A stretch of 64,000 nucleotides of DNA from Hyphomicrobium sp. (GCF_019753045.1 NZ_JAIELN010000012.1:217716-281715); one strand, 5' to 3'. Counted from the stretch's first letter, positions 1-10,390 are shown. Numbers and translations are program-made. Notes: generated by a model not told the origin, from the letters alone.

Positions 1-1642
1 GGTTCCACTGGAAGCGGGCCTCGCGTTCGCGACCGACTTTCCAGAAAGCGTCGCCCAAGTGATCGTTCAGCGTCGGGTCTTCGGGCTTGATCTCGACGGC
101 ACGTTCCAGGAAGCGCACCGCCTCCTTGAAGTTACCCTGCTTGTAGTGCGCCCATCCGAGACTATCGACGATGTAGCCGTCATCGGGCTTCAGCTGCACG
201 GCCTTCTCGATCAGGCGCGTTCCTTCCTTGAGGTTCTTGCCCTGATCGACCCAGGAGTAGCCGAGATAATTCAAAACCAGCGGCTGATCGGGAGCGAGCG
301 CAAGTGCGCGCTTCAGGTCCGCTTCGGCTGCGGGCCAGTTCTTCAGCCGCTCATAAGAGGTGCCGCGCGCATAGTAGTAACCCCAATTGCGCGGGTCGTT
401 TTTATTCAGAACAGCAAGGGCCTTCGTGAAGTACGTGACGGCGCCTGCGTAATCCTTGCGGGCTCTCATAATGTTGCCGAGCGCCTCGAGCGGGCGGACA
501 TCCTTCGGGTCCGCTTCGATAAGCTTGGTCAGGATCGCTTTCGCTTCGTCGGGCTTATCGAGAGAATTGAGGTCGAAGGCCTTGCGAATGTCGATCGCGC
601 TTTGCAGAGGCGTCCCCTGCGGGATCTTGTCGTACGTCGCGATGGCGTCGTCGTAGCGCTTCACGGCTTCAAGAGCGTTGGCAAGCGCTGCAAGCGCGAA
701 GGCGTGATCGGGCTTGGCATCGAGAGCGAGCTGCAAATAGATCGTTCCGAGGCTGACGCCACCTTCTCCGGCAAGCGCCTCGCCGAGCCCATAAAATACT
801 TCCGCCAAACCGTCCGTCGGGTTGGAGATCAAGAGCGGCGGCTTCTCTTTGCGATTGATGATGTCGAGCATCTCTTTCGCGAGCGGATGTGCGTCGCCTT
901 GGGTTTTCGCGAGCTGCTCCTTCATCACCTGACGCGCAGTCTTGAAGTCACCGTAGTGGGCCGCAGACTGAGCGTAGGCAAGCGAGGTCCGCAGCGTGCG
1001 GCTGTCCTGCTTGAAGACTTTTTCGTAGGACGCGCGCGCATCTGCCTTGCGGCCAGCGAGATCGGTAATCAGCGCGCGGTGATAGCGCAGGTAGAACTGC
1101 GCCCAGTCAGGCTGCTTCGGAAGATCAAGAGCCTTCACCGCTCCATCGGCGTCTCCCGCTGCAAGGCGCGTCCAGCCGACCGCGATGGCGCTCGTCAGCT
1201 CGCCGATGGGATTTTCGGAGGCGGCGGTGAAATGCTTTTCGGCTTTCGCGTAATCGCCTGCCTTGTACGCGGTCACGCCCAAGAGAAACTGGGACATCCG
1301 ATGCGACTGGCGGGTTGCTGCCAGCTGCTCGGCGAGAGGAATAGCTTTCGGCCAGTTGCCCGACATCGTCTCCATCTGGAAGGCCTGCTCGAGCAGCACT
1401 TCATTCGATGGATCGCGTTCGAGGGCTTTGCCGTAAAAATCGGCGGCTTCTTTCGTGTCCTGTGCGGCCCGGGCAAAGCGCCCCGCCAAATAGTTCCCGA
1501 GTACAGACGTCGATATCTCGTCTTGACCCGGGTCTTGGTCTTGAGAGCGGGCCGGAGCCTCGCTGAAAAACCCGGCGATCGTCATCGCAATCGCACCAAG
1601 GCCTACACTCAGCACACGCCCGAGGGGTCCCCGCATCGACAT
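1..1642 (-). CDS. TPR-repeat protein, partial (3' end beyond window)
   Basis: The reading frame opens on the minus strand and leaves the window without a stop, so the ORF track misses it. Reading from the ATG at 1642 (a second ATG is at 1636) gives an N-terminal hydrophobic segment ending near PARSQ, consistent with a signal peptide. It is followed by many degenerate 34-residue TPR units, for example DFYGKALERDPSNEVLLEQA and ADLKRALALAPDQPLVLNYLG. An AAAGGA ribosome site precedes the start. TPR proteins of this type are scaffolds in the envelope, and no specific partner can be named. The long plus-strand ORF 59..1729 is its shadow. Confidence 0.85.
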   Translation of the reverse strand, partial: MSMRGPLGRVLSVGLGAIAMTIAGFFSEAPARSQDQDPGQDEISTSVLGNYLAGRFARAAQDTKEAADFYGKALERDPSNEVLLEQAFQMETMSGNWPKAIPLAEQLAATRQSHRMSQFLLGVTAYKAGDYAKAEKHFTAASENPIGELTSAIAVGWTRLAAGDADGAVKALDLPKQPDWAQFYLRYHRALITDLAGRKADARASYEKVFKQDSRTLRTSLAYAQSAAHYGDFKTARQVMKEQLAKTQGDAHPLAKEMLDIINRKEKPPLLISNPTDGLAEVFYGLGEALAGEGGVSLGTIYLQLALDAKPDHAFALAALANALEAVKRYDDAIATYDKIPQGTPLQSAIDIRKAFDLNSLDKPDEAKAILTKLIEADPKDVRPLEALGNIMRARKDYAGAVTYFTKALAVLNKNDPRNWGYYYARGTSYERLKNWPAAEADLKRALALAPDQPLVLNYLGYSWVDQGKNLKEGTRLIEKAVQLKPDDGYIVDSLGWAHYKQGNFKEAVRFLERAVEIKPEDPTLNDHLGDAFWKVGREREARFQWN

Positions 1643-1829
1643 TTTTCCTTTGCTGCCGGAAGCCAATTCGATTCCTGCGGATCCGAACCTAGCAAAGTTA
1701 TCGCGCGGTTGGCGACACGCTTCGCGTGAAAAATGGGAAAGGATCCGAAATTGCTAACTGTTATGGACATTGCAAACGCGCAACAAAGAAAATTGGCAAC
1801 CTGCCGCACCCGTTATGTTGCTGAAAGCA

Positions 1830-1852
1830 CTGGGGGGACAACGTCCCCCCAG
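1830..1852. terminator. Strong hairpin downstream of ETF-QO
   Basis: A perfect 10-bp inverted repeat, CTGGGGGGAC with loop AAC and then GTCCCCCCAG, lies 11 bases beyond the ETF-QO stop and about 190 bases ahead of the TPR gene start. On the minus strand it is followed by TGCTTTC, so the U-run is weak. It probably ends ETF-QO transcripts, but it could also be an RNA-stabilising or attenuating structure. Confidence 0.55.
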
Positions 1853-1863
1853 GTGTTTGATCG

Positions 1864-3546
1864 TCACATTCCGGCGTAATTGGGCCCGCCGCCGCCTTCC
1901 GGGCAGGTCCAATTAATATTTTGGCTCGGATCTTTGATATCGCAGGTTTTGCAGTGTACGCAGTTTTGGGCGTTGATCTGAAATTTCGGCTGGCCCAACT
2001 CATCGTTTACGATTTCGTATACGCTCGCTGGGCAGTAACGCTGCGCCGGCTCGGCGTACTCGGGCAAATTGATCGCAATCGGGACAGACGGATCAAGCAA
2101 CTTCAAATGTACCGGCTGATCCTCCTCGTGATTGGTTGCCGAGAAGGATACGTTCGTCAGACGGTCGAACGTCAGCTTTCCGTCGGGCTTCGGGTACGCG
2201 ATCGGCTTGTAATCCGCCGCTAGCCCGGTCGCTGCGGCATCCGTCTTGCCGTGCTTCAGGGTGAAGCCGAGGCCGACACCGGAAATGATGGTGTTGAGCC
2301 AAAGATCGGCGCCGCCGAGCGGGACGCCGATGTACGTGCCGAAACGCGACCAGAGCGGCTTCATATTCCGCACTTTCTTCAGGTCACGTGCGATGTCACC
2401 TGTGCGTACCGCTTTTTCGTAGTCGTCGAGCTTGTCGTGCGAGCGCCCTGCGGCGAGGGCATTCAGGACCGAGTCCGCGGCCGCGATGCCGGACAGCATG
2501 GCGTTATGGCTGCCCTTGATGCGCGGCAAATTCACCATGCCTGCTGCACACCCGAGCAGTGCTCCGCCGGGGAACACGAGATCCGGCATCGACTGCCAGC
2601 CGCCTTCGGTGATGGCGCGTGCGCCGTAGCCGATGCGCTTGCCACCTTCGAAAACATCACGGATGGCTGGATGAGTTTTGAAGCGCTGGAATTCCTCGTA
2701 CGGAGAGAGATAGGGGTTGGCGTAATTCAGGTGCACGACGAAGCCGACGGAAACGAGATTGTCTCCGTAGTGATAGAGGAATGAGCCGCCGCCGGTCCGA
2801 CTGTCGAGCGGCCAGCCGAACGTGTGCTGCACATATCCGGGGCGATGCTTCTCGGGCGCGATCTGCCAAAGCTCTTTAAGACCGATGCCGTACTTCTGCG
2901 GCTCGTGGCCCTTCGCCAGTTCGAAACGGCTTATCAAACCCTTCGAGAGCGAACCGCGGGCGCCTTCTGCGACCAAAGTGTACTTGGCGCGCAGTTCCAT
3001 GCCGCGAACGAAATTATCCGTCGGCTTGCCGTCGCGGCCAACACCCATGTCGCCCGTCGCGATGCCCACGACAGCGCCCTTCTCGTCGTACAGAACTTCG
3101 CTCGCGGCGAAGCCCGGATAGATTTCGACACCGAGTTCGGCTGCCTGCTCGCCGAGCCATTTGCAGACCGCGCCGAGGCTGACGATGTAGTTGCCGTGGT
3201 TCTTGATCATGGGCGGCATCGGCCAACTCGGCAGGCGAAGGTCGCCTTCCGGCCCGAGCACAAGAAACACGTCCTCGGTCACGGGCGTCTCGATCGGAGC
3301 GCCGCGTTCCTTCCAATCCGGGAAGAGGCGGTTGATGCCGATGGGATCGATGACGGCGCCCGAAAGGATGTGCGCGCCGACTTCGGAGCCCTTTTCGACG
3401 ACGACGACAGAGATATCGGTGCCGGTCTCTGCGGCCTTCTGCTTCAAACGTATGGCTGCCGACAGACCCGCGGGCCCAGCGCCGACGATCAAAACATCGA
3501 AGTCCATTGCCTCACGCGGCGGCAGATCGGCCTCGTCAGCGGACAT
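1864..3546 (-). CDS. Electron transfer flavoprotein-ubiquinone oxidoreductase
   Basis: ETF-QO passes electrons from electron-transfer flavoprotein to ubiquinone at the inner membrane, linking fatty-acid, amino-acid and one-carbon dehydrogenases to respiration. The N-terminus has the FAD-binding Rossmann motif GAGPAGLSAAIRL. The C-terminus carries the 4Fe-4S ligand pattern: YCPASVYE, then NCVHCKTCDIKDPSQNINW and TCPEGG. Length (560 residues from the ATG) is normal for the family. The ATG at 3546 is preferred over the GTG at 3552 because a GAGG ribosome site lies 5 bases before the ATG and overlaps the GTG. No ETF subunit genes are next to it. Confidence 0.96.
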   Translation of the reverse strand: MSADEADLPPREAMDFDVLIVGAGPAGLSAAIRLKQKAAETGTDISVVVVEKGSEVGAHILSGAVIDPIGINRLFPDWKERGAPIETPVTEDVFLVLGPEGDLRLPSWPMPPMIKNHGNYIVSLGAVCKWLGEQAAELGVEIYPGFAASEVLYDEKGAVVGIATGDMGVGRDGKPTDNFVRGMELRAKYTLVAEGARGSLSKGLISRFELAKGHEPQKYGIGLKELWQIAPEKHRPGYVQHTFGWPLDSRTGGGSFLYHYGDNLVSVGFVVHLNYANPYLSPYEEFQRFKTHPAIRDVFEGGKRIGYGARAITEGGWQSMPDLVFPGGALLGCAAGMVNLPRIKGSHNAMLSGIAAADSVLNALAAGRSHDKLDDYEKAVRTGDIARDLKKVRNMKPLWSRFGTYIGVPLGGADLWLNTIISGVGLGFTLKHGKTDAAATGLAADYKPIAYPKPDGKLTFDRLTNVSFSATNHEEDQPVHLKLLDPSVPIAINLPEYAEPAQRYCPASVYEIVNDELGQPKFQINAQNCVHCKTCDIKDPSQNINWTCPEGGGGPNYAGM

Positions 3547-3635
3547 AGTCACCTCGATTTGCTTGCTGAAAAACCATTAACCCTCGATTAGGTCCCGACA
3601 CAGAAGGCGTCAAGCCAACCGGTACCGGCTGCCCG

Positions 3636-3697
3636 ACATGGCAGCTGCGCGGCTCAACATGCCAGCGGCGCGCCACTCCACATGCCAGCGGCGCGCC
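3636..3697. repeat. Three degenerate 21-23 bp tandem units upstream of the UDG gene
   Basis: Units starting at 3636, 3657 and 3680 share the core ACATGSCAGCKGCGCG. The second and third share an identical 18-base block (acatgccagcggcgcgcc, 3657-3674 and 3680-3697). The repeat lies between the divergent ETF-QO and uracil-DNA glycosylase genes. The ORF-track start at 3638 would translate it into a non-homologous leader, so it is more likely untranslated regulatory or neutral DNA. Confidence 0.7.
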
Positions 3698-3739
3698 GCC
3701 GCGTGCAATTGTCTTGCCGCACCTCTATTCTCGGCAGCG

Positions 3740-4639
3740 ATGGTGAGATCGAACGGTCAAGACGAAATGCTTTCGCTGCTCAGTTGGTTGCAGGCCATGG
3801 GGGCCGATGCCGCTGTGGGCGATACAGCGCAGGACTGGCTTCAGCGCGGAAACGACGCGCCAGGGGCGGCATTCGCTTGGCCCGACCGGGATGAGGCAGC
3901 GTCAGCTACCCGGCCAGCGCCGCATGCCGCACGGGGGGCGGATGAAGGTCAATCGCCGGTTCGCGCCAGAGCAGTCCTTGGGGCCCCGGGGGCTTCAGGG
4001 TCGCCCCAGGCCGCCCGGCCCCGTGCCGTCACGCCCCTCGGAGCGAGCGAAGCCGAGACCGGCGCGCGGCGCATCGCACGAGCGGCCAACTCGCTTCAGG
4101 AACTCGAAGCGGCACTGCAGAATTTCGACGGCTGCGGCCTGAAAGCGACCGCGACCAAACTTTGCTTTTACCGGGGCGCACCGAGCAGCGACCTGATGAT
4201 CATTGGCGAAGCTCCGGGCCGCGATGAGGATCTCGCCGGAAAACCGTTCGTCGGACGCGCCGGGCAGCTGCTCGACAAGATGCTCAGTGCCATCGGGCGA
4301 ACGGAAGCCGACGTTCACATCACCAACGTCGTCTATTGGCGGCCGCCCGGCAATCGCACGCCGACACCGCAGGAGGCGCTCGCGTGCCGCCCCTTCCTTG
4401 AACGGCAGATCGAGCTCGTTGCTCCGAAGATCCTCGTTGCGGTTGGCGGCTCGGCGGCCAAGGAGATGCTTGGCGCCAGCGAAGGCATCATGCGGCTCAG
4501 GGGCAAATGGCGGGAAATCGAGATCGGCGACCGGAAAATTCCGGCGATCGCGACGCTGCATCCGGCTTATCTGCTCAGGACGCCGGCGGCGAAGCAGCTC
4601 GCGTGGATGGATTTGTTGCAGATACGTTCAAAGCTCTGA
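3740..4639 (+). CDS. Uracil-DNA glycosylase, family 4-like
   Basis: Removes uracil from DNA at the start of base-excision repair. The catalytic motif GEAPGRDED is near residue 156, and the DNA-binding loop motif HPAYLLR is near residue 274. VGRAGQLLDKML and NVVYWRPPGNRTPTP are also typical of family 4. The usual N-terminal CxxC iron-sulfur ligands are not obvious: the region reads CGLKATATKLC. The first 110 residues are a variable Ala/Pro-rich stretch. I prefer the ATG at 3740 (protein begins MVRSNGQDE), because the longer frame from 3638 translates the tandem repeat. A moaB-like gene follows 9 bases later. Confidence 0.9.
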   Translation: MVRSNGQDEMLSLLSWLQAMGADAAVGDTAQDWLQRGNDAPGAAFAWPDRDEAASATRPAPHAARGADEGQSPVRARAVLGAPGASGSPQAARPRAVTPLGASEAETGARRIARAANSLQELEAALQNFDGCGLKATATKLCFYRGAPSSDLMIIGEAPGRDEDLAGKPFVGRAGQLLDKMLSAIGRTEADVHITNVVYWRPPGNRTPTPQEALACRPFLERQIELVAPKILVAVGGSAAKEMLGASEGIMRLRGKWREIEIGDRKIPAIATLHPAYLLRTPAAKQLAWMDLLQIRSKL

Positions 4640-4648
4640 GGAACCGTC

Positions 4649-5191
4649 ATGGCCGGCATCGATGCCGAACGCACGTTCGTCCCTGTCAGGATTGCCATCC
4701 TGACCATGTCCGATTCACGGACGCTTGCCGAAGACACCTCGGGCGATTTCCTGGAGAAGTCGATCGGCGAAGCGGGGCATGTTCTTGCCGACCGGAGGCT
4801 CGTGAAAGACGACACGGGCCTTATCAGAAGCATCGTCGAAGGCTGGATCAACGATCCATCCGTCGATTGCGTGATCACCACCGGCGGCACCGGCTTTACC
4901 GGCCGCGACGTCACCCCGGAAGCGATCAAGCCGCTCTTCGAAAAGGAGATCGAAGGCTTCGCGATCCTTTTTCACATGCTGTCGTTCCAGAAGGTCGGCA
5001 CTTCGACGATCCAGTCGCGGGCGTGCGGGGGCGTATCGCACGGGACGTTTATTTTCTGCTTGCCGGGATCGACGGGAGCGTGCCGCGACGCGTGGGATGG
5101 AATTCTGAAATTGCAGCTCGATGCCCGCCATCGTCCGTGCAATTTCGTCGAGATCATGCCCCGGCTCGAGGAGCACCGCAAATCCGGTTGA
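4649..5191 (+). CDS. moaB: MoaB/MogA-family molybdopterin-binding protein
   Basis: Members of this family bind or adenylylate molybdopterin during molybdenum-cofactor synthesis. The GGTGFTGRD motif near residue 90 and the downstream LPGST motif match the MPT-binding fold, and 180 residues is the usual length. The start is well supported by GAGGAA 6 bases before the ATG. Only 9 bases separate it from the uracil-DNA glycosylase gene, so the two are probably co-transcribed. No other moa genes are in the window. Confidence 0.93.
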   Translation: MAGIDAERTFVPVRIAILTMSDSRTLAEDTSGDFLEKSIGEAGHVLADRRLVKDDTGLIRSIVEGWINDPSVDCVITTGGTGFTGRDVTPEAIKPLFEKEIEGFAILFHMLSFQKVGTSTIQSRACGGVSHGTFIFCLPGSTGACRDAWDGILKLQLDARHRPCNFVEIMPRLEEHRKSG

Positions 5192-5211
5192 GCGAGAGTT
5201 CGCGTGAGGCT

Positions 5212-5919
5212 TTACGGAGCGGTTTCGACCGATCCGTGCAGGCGCGCGACAACGCTCAGCGGCAAACCAGCACCATAGAGCACTTGGCAGATCTGGTTGC
5301 GCAAGGAACGCGACAGGTATCCGTCACGCTTGTATCGCTCCGCTGATGTTATGGCGTGCGCGTCGAGCATCGCGAGACGTCTGCGGCCCAGACGGCGTGC
5401 CAGATCGATGTCTTCCATGATCGGCAGATTTTTGTAGCCGCCGACGGCATCGAAGAGTTGGCGCGGGATCAGCAGGCCCTGATCTCCATAAGGCACGCGC
5501 AAGATCTTGCAGCGCAGATGAACGAGACGCTCGAGCAGGCGCGGAGCAATGCCTTTGTCGTCGAGGCGGAAGGTGAAGGCGCCTGCAGCCATCGAACGCT
5601 CACCGCAATCGACCCGGCGCATGAAGGCCGTTGCGCTGCGTTCCCAGCCATCTTCGAGGACAGTATCTGCGTTGAGAAAGAGGAGCCATGGAAAGCGGGC
5701 GAGAGCTGCGCCCTGAGCCAACTGCCCGCCGCGCCCAGGAGCGCTTTCGACCACGTCGGCTCCGGCTTGATCTGCGACCTCGGCCGTACTGTCGGTCGAT
5801 CCGGCGTCGACGACGATGACCTGCTTGACGATACCGTCAATCGCCGACGGAACCAGCGCGGCTAGCGTGGCGGCCAGCCTGTGCTCAGCGTTACGCGCGG
5901 GAATGATTACCGAGATCAT
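5212..5919 (-). CDS. Family 2 glycosyltransferase (TIGR04283-like)
   Basis: A GT-A-fold glycosyltransferase. It begins MISVIIPARNAEHRL, followed by VDAGSTDSTAEVA, GRGGQLAQGA and the metal-binding FLNADT motif, in the order seen in the TIGR04283 group. That group is often named for arsenosugar synthesis by association; the real sugar donor and acceptor are not evident here. The start is taken at the ATG at 5919 rather than the track start at 5982, because AGGA lies a suitable distance upstream and the family begins at this methionine. It converges with moaB. Confidence 0.88.
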   Translation of the reverse strand: MISVIIPARNAEHRLAATLAALVPSAIDGIVKQVIVVDAGSTDSTAEVADQAGADVVESAPGRGGQLAQGAALARFPWLLFLNADTVLEDGWERSATAFMRRVDCGERSMAAGAFTFRLDDKGIAPRLLERLVHLRCKILRVPYGDQGLLIPRQLFDAVGGYKNLPIMEDIDLARRLGRRRLAMLDAHAITSAERYKRDGYLSRSLRNQICQVLYGAGLPLSVVARLHGSVETAP

Positions 5920-6068
5920 ATCCATTTCCTGGCACGCCGGAGACCCTGCGGCAAGGCGCGCCACGTCGCGGGTCTTAACCATGGCGACGGCCGGGGTCGG
6001 CTCTTTGTTCTTTGTTTGTTCTTCGAAAGCTGCTAATGAACTCCGCGGTTTGAGAGTTCGGTCGGGAA

Positions 6069-7196
6069 ATGGCTTCGAACAGAGACTTTTCAGATTATCC
6101 GGCGATGCCAGACTGTGCCGATTCTGGCGTGGTGGATTCAGAACGCCGCCGCGGCCGGGGCGCGCGCTCCAACAGGACGGGGCGCTTCGAGGCTCAGGAG
6201 CATGAGGAATTCGACGACGGATGGGAGACGCTCGGCGAACTCGAGGCCTTCAAGACGGAAGTTTTCGAGGACACGAGCAAGTCGATCATCTCGCATAACG
6301 ACAGCCCCGACGTTTCTTTCGACAGCTCGATAAATCCGTACAGGGGTTGCGAGCACGGCTGCATCTATTGCTACGCACGGCCGAGCCATTGCTATCTCGG
6401 ACATTCGGCGGGCCTCGATTTCGAGACGAAGCTCTACGCGAAACCCAACGCCGCCGTTCTTTTGGAGCGCGAACTCAAGCGGCCCGGCTACAAACCGGAG
6501 ACGATCGCGATCGGCGGCAATACAGATCCCTATCAGCCGATCGAGCGTGAACGCCGGATTACGCGGGCGATCCTCGAAGTCATGGCGACGGCCAATCATC
6601 CAGTCGGCATCATCACGAAATCGGCGCTCGTCGCGCGTGATATCGACATCCTGGCTCCGATGGCTGCCAAGAATTTGGCGAGAGTCGCGGTCTCGATAAC
6701 GGCACTCGATCGTCATGTTGCCCGCGCGATGGAGCCTCGCGCTGCGACGCCTTCCAGGCGCCTCGATACGGTCAAGCGGCTCGCGGATGCCGGAATTCCC
6801 GTGACTGTCATGGTGGCGCCAATCATTCCGGGCCTGACGGATCATGAAATCGAGCCGATACTCGAGGCGGCGCGGGAAGCCGGCGCGCGCGATGCGGGTT
6901 ACGTGCTGCTCCGGCTGCCGCTCGAGATCAAAGATCTCTTTCGCGAATGGCTGCGAGAGGAATTTCCGGACCGCGCCGACAAGGTCATATCGCTGCTTCG
7001 TTCGATGCACGGCGGACGTGACTACACGGCCGATTTCGGCGTCCGCCAACGCGGGCGAGGTCCTTATGCTTCGCAGATCGCACTCCGATTCAGGCTTACG
7101 AAGAAGCGTCTGGGCCTCGGCGATGAGCGCGTTCCACTTCGGACCGATCTTTTCATCAGGCCTGGAAACGGGGGACAACAGCTCTCACTGCTTTGA
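6069..7196 (+). CDS. Radical SAM protein, PA0069 family (SplB-like)
   Basis: The cluster-binding motif Cx3CxxC is present as NPYRGCEHGCIYCYARP, with the first cysteine near residue 94. It is followed by IGGNTDPYQPIE and ITKSALVARDIDIL, typical of the PA0069 family, which resembles spore photoproduct lyase. The reaction of this family is not established, and a role in DNA-lesion or nucleic-acid chemistry is only suggested by its relatives. Length is 375 residues. It sits 32 bases upstream of rnhB on the same strand, so they may form one transcript. Confidence 0.92.
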   Translation: MASNRDFSDYPAMPDCADSGVVDSERRRGRGARSNRTGRFEAQEHEEFDDGWETLGELEAFKTEVFEDTSKSIISHNDSPDVSFDSSINPYRGCEHGCIYCYARPSHCYLGHSAGLDFETKLYAKPNAAVLLERELKRPGYKPETIAIGGNTDPYQPIERERRITRAILEVMATANHPVGIITKSALVARDIDILAPMAAKNLARVAVSITALDRHVARAMEPRAATPSRRLDTVKRLADAGIPVTVMVAPIIPGLTDHEIEPILEAAREAGARDAGYVLLRLPLEIKDLFREWLREEFPDRADKVISLLRSMHGGRDYTADFGVRQRGRGPYASQIALRFRLTKKRLGLGDERVPLRTDLFIRPGNGGQQLSLL

Positions 7197-7228
7197 CATC
7201 GTGGTAAACGCGATGATCAAAGTTGTGA

Positions 7229-7903
7229 ATGAAGATTGCCGATTCGCGCATCAAGCCGACGTTCGAACTCGAAGCCGCGGAGCATCTTCTGGGCTCGCGG
7301 CCGATTGCAGGCGTGGACGAAGCGGGCCGAGGGCCGTGGGCGGGACCGGTTGTTGCGGCCGCCGTCATCCTCGATCCCGATAAGATCCCGGCGAATATCG
7401 ACGACAGCAAAATTCTCGACGAAGATTCTCGCGCCTCTCTCTACAGACGCATCATGAAGGTCGCGATTGTCGGCGTGGGCGTCGCCGATGTCGAACGGAT
7501 CGATCGCGAGAATATCCTCGGCGCCACTCTATGGGCGATGGCGCAGGCCATCAGCGAGCTTGCCGAGAAACCGAAGCTGGTGCTCGTCGACGGCAATAAG
7601 GCGCCGAGAGTTGCGATGGTGACGCGAACGATCGTCAAAGGCGATTCCAAATGCCTTTCGATTGCGGCGGCATCGATCATTGCGAAGGTTACGCGCGACC
7701 GGATGATGATGGAGATGGCGCGCGATTATCCGGGCTATGGCTTTGAACGTCACAAGGGCTACGGCACGCCGGAACATCAGGCGGCGATCGACAAGCTCGG
7801 CGTCTCGGCTGTGCACCGGCGATCGTTCAAACCCGTGCAGCTTGCACTTGGCCTCGGGCCTGGCTTGAAACCGGCGCTCGGACTCGGGCTCGCCGACGCT
7901 TAG
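7229..7903 (+). CDS. rnhB: Ribonuclease HII
   Basis: Cleaves the RNA strand of RNA-DNA hybrids and removes misincorporated ribonucleotides. The active-site Asp-Glu pair is in AGVDEAGRGPWAGPVV, and the later carboxylates are in SKILDEDSR and in the segment around MVTRTIVKGD. SIAAASIIAKVTRDRMM is also conserved. The length, 224 residues, is normal. A short GLGPGLKPALGLGLADA tail is lineage-specific. The rnhB-ccrM order is widely conserved in alphaproteobacteria. Confidence 0.96.
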   Translation: MKIADSRIKPTFELEAAEHLLGSRPIAGVDEAGRGPWAGPVVAAAVILDPDKIPANIDDSKILDEDSRASLYRRIMKVAIVGVGVADVERIDRENILGATLWAMAQAISELAEKPKLVLVDGNKAPRVAMVTRTIVKGDSKCLSIAAASIIAKVTRDRMMMEMARDYPGYGFERHKGYGTPEHQAAIDKLGVSAVHRRSFKPVQLALGLGPGLKPALGLGLADA

Positions 7904-7929
7904 TCCGCAAGCGTTTCAAGTTGCACATC

Positions 7930-7934
7930 GAATC
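7930..7934. promoter_or_regulatory. GANTC site upstream of ccrM
   Basis: The sequence GAATC lies in the 162-base gap before ccrM and is a target for CcrM itself. In Caulobacter such sites in the ccrM promoter allow feedback by methylation. A single site here is only suggestive. Confidence 0.3.
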
Positions 7935-8053
7935 AAAAAATATAAATCGCTTGCGTGTGTCGAACGTGTATTCACGCGCGCTTCCGATCATGTACAAAGC
8001 GTACAGGCTCGCTTCATGAGTTCGAGGCAAGCGGTTTGTAATTCGTAGCGTAG

Positions 8054-9181
<1,128 letters not shown>

Positions 9182-9199
9182 GTCCGGGTGACCGGGAGC

Positions 9200-10390
9200 T
9201 CAGTTGTCTGCAAGGCCGTGCGCGATGACCTTCTTCATCACGCTCGGCAAGGCTTGAGCGTGGAGGTCGCGGCGATGGACCCATCGACAGCGCTCCTGTT
9301 CGGCCCATAGCGTGAAGCTCGCATCGATTGGAACGAGCGCGCGATAGACGATCAGCTCGAGCCGGAAGTGCGTGAAAACGTGAACGACTGCGCCCGGCAC
9401 GGGTAGCCACGACGTCGTAACGGGTGCGGCGCGCATCGCTTCTTTTTTCGACGGTAAGGCGTCGCCCCATGGCGTCGACGGCACCTCGAGCATGCCGCCG
9501 AGAAGGCCTGCCTCGGGACGCTGGCGCAAAAGCACTGCGCCGTCTTCCCGTTGCACGAGGAAAGCAATTCCGTATCGCGAGGGGCGTTCCGCCTTGGCTC
9601 CGCGCATAGGCAAAAGCTCGGCGAGATTTTGCGCGCTTGCCGAACAGTCTTGCTGAAGCGGGCAGACAAGACATGACGGCTTTCGCGGCGTGCAGATTTC
9701 GGCGCCGAGATCCATCATGGCCTGCGCGAAATCTCCGGCCCGCCGTTGTGGCGTGAGAGTCGCGGCCAGCCGGCGGATTTCCGGTTTGGCGGCGGGAAGC
9801 GGCTGGCGGACAGCGAACAGCCTCGACACGACGCGCTCGACGTTGCCATCGACCGGCGTCGCCTTTTCACCGAACGCGATGGCCGAGATGGCCGCTGCCG
9901 TGTACGGGCCGATGCCCGGCAGCTTCAGAAGCTCGGCTTCGTTCTTCGGGAATTCGCCGCCGTAGTCGCGCGCGACGACGTCAGCGCAGGCCTTGAGATT
10001 GCGAGCGCGCGAATAATAGCCGAGGCCCGCCCACTGCTGCAGCACTTCCTCCAACTCGGCCCCGGCTAGCGCGGTCACCGTCGGCCAGCGGGCGACGAAT
10101 TTCTGGAAATACGGAACGACGGCCTTCACCGTCGTCTGCTGGAGCATGATCTCGGACAGCCAGACGCGGTAGGGATCGGCTTTCTTGCGGGGACCATAAC
10201 GCCAGGGCAGATCGCGGCGCTCGGCTTCATACCAGGCGAGCAGCGCCTTGACGGTCAACGGCCCGGCCGGCCGCAACGGAAGCTGCTGCTGCCGCCGGCG
10301 GAGAGCTGCATTTTCCTGGACCGCGCCCATGCGCTCTTCATCTCCGGTTGCGCGGGACCCTCGAATCGCATCGACAATGGTAGACTTCAT
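9200..10390 (-). CDS. mutY: A/G-specific adenine glycosylase
   Basis: Excises adenine mispaired with 8-oxoguanine. Visible features are the WLSEIMLQQTTV motif, the helix-hairpin-helix LPGIGPYTAAAI, the catalytic aspartate in TPVDGNVERV, and a complete 4Fe-4S ligand set with spacing C-x6-C-x2-C-x5-C (CTPRKPSCLVCPLQQDC). A NUDIX-like C-terminal domain for 8-oxoG recognition follows. The start may be the ATG at 10390 or the one at 10330; the extra 20 residues are not conserved-looking. The 5' end overlaps or abuts the divergent DUF721 gene. Confidence 0.95.
   Translation of the reverse strand: MKSTIVDAIRGSRATGDEERMGAVQENAALRRRQQQLPLRPAGPLTVKALLAWYEAERRDLPWRYGPRKKADPYRVWLSEIMLQQTTVKAVVPYFQKFVARWPTVTALAGAELEEVLQQWAGLGYYSRARNLKACADVVARDYGGEFPKNEAELLKLPGIGPYTAAAISAIAFGEKATPVDGNVERVVSRLFAVRQPLPAAKPEIRRLAATLTPQRRAGDFAQAMMDLGAEICTPRKPSCLVCPLQQDCSASAQNLAELLPMRGAKAERPSRYGIAFLVQREDGAVLLRQRPEAGLLGGMLEVPSTPWGDALPSKKEAMRAAPVTTSWLPVPGAVVHVFTHFRLELIVYRALVPIDASFTLWAEQERCRWVHRRDLHAQALPSVMKKVIAHGLADN

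Noticed and set aside
59-1729. 556-codon plus-strand ORF
   Set aside because: It is the antisense shadow of the TPR gene, whose minus-strand frame gives clear TPR repeats and runs off the window.
3638-3739. N-terminal extension of the uracil-DNA glycosylase in the ORF track
   Set aside because: It would translate the tandem repeat into an unrelated Cys/Ala/Arg-rich leader; the family starts near the ATG at 3740.
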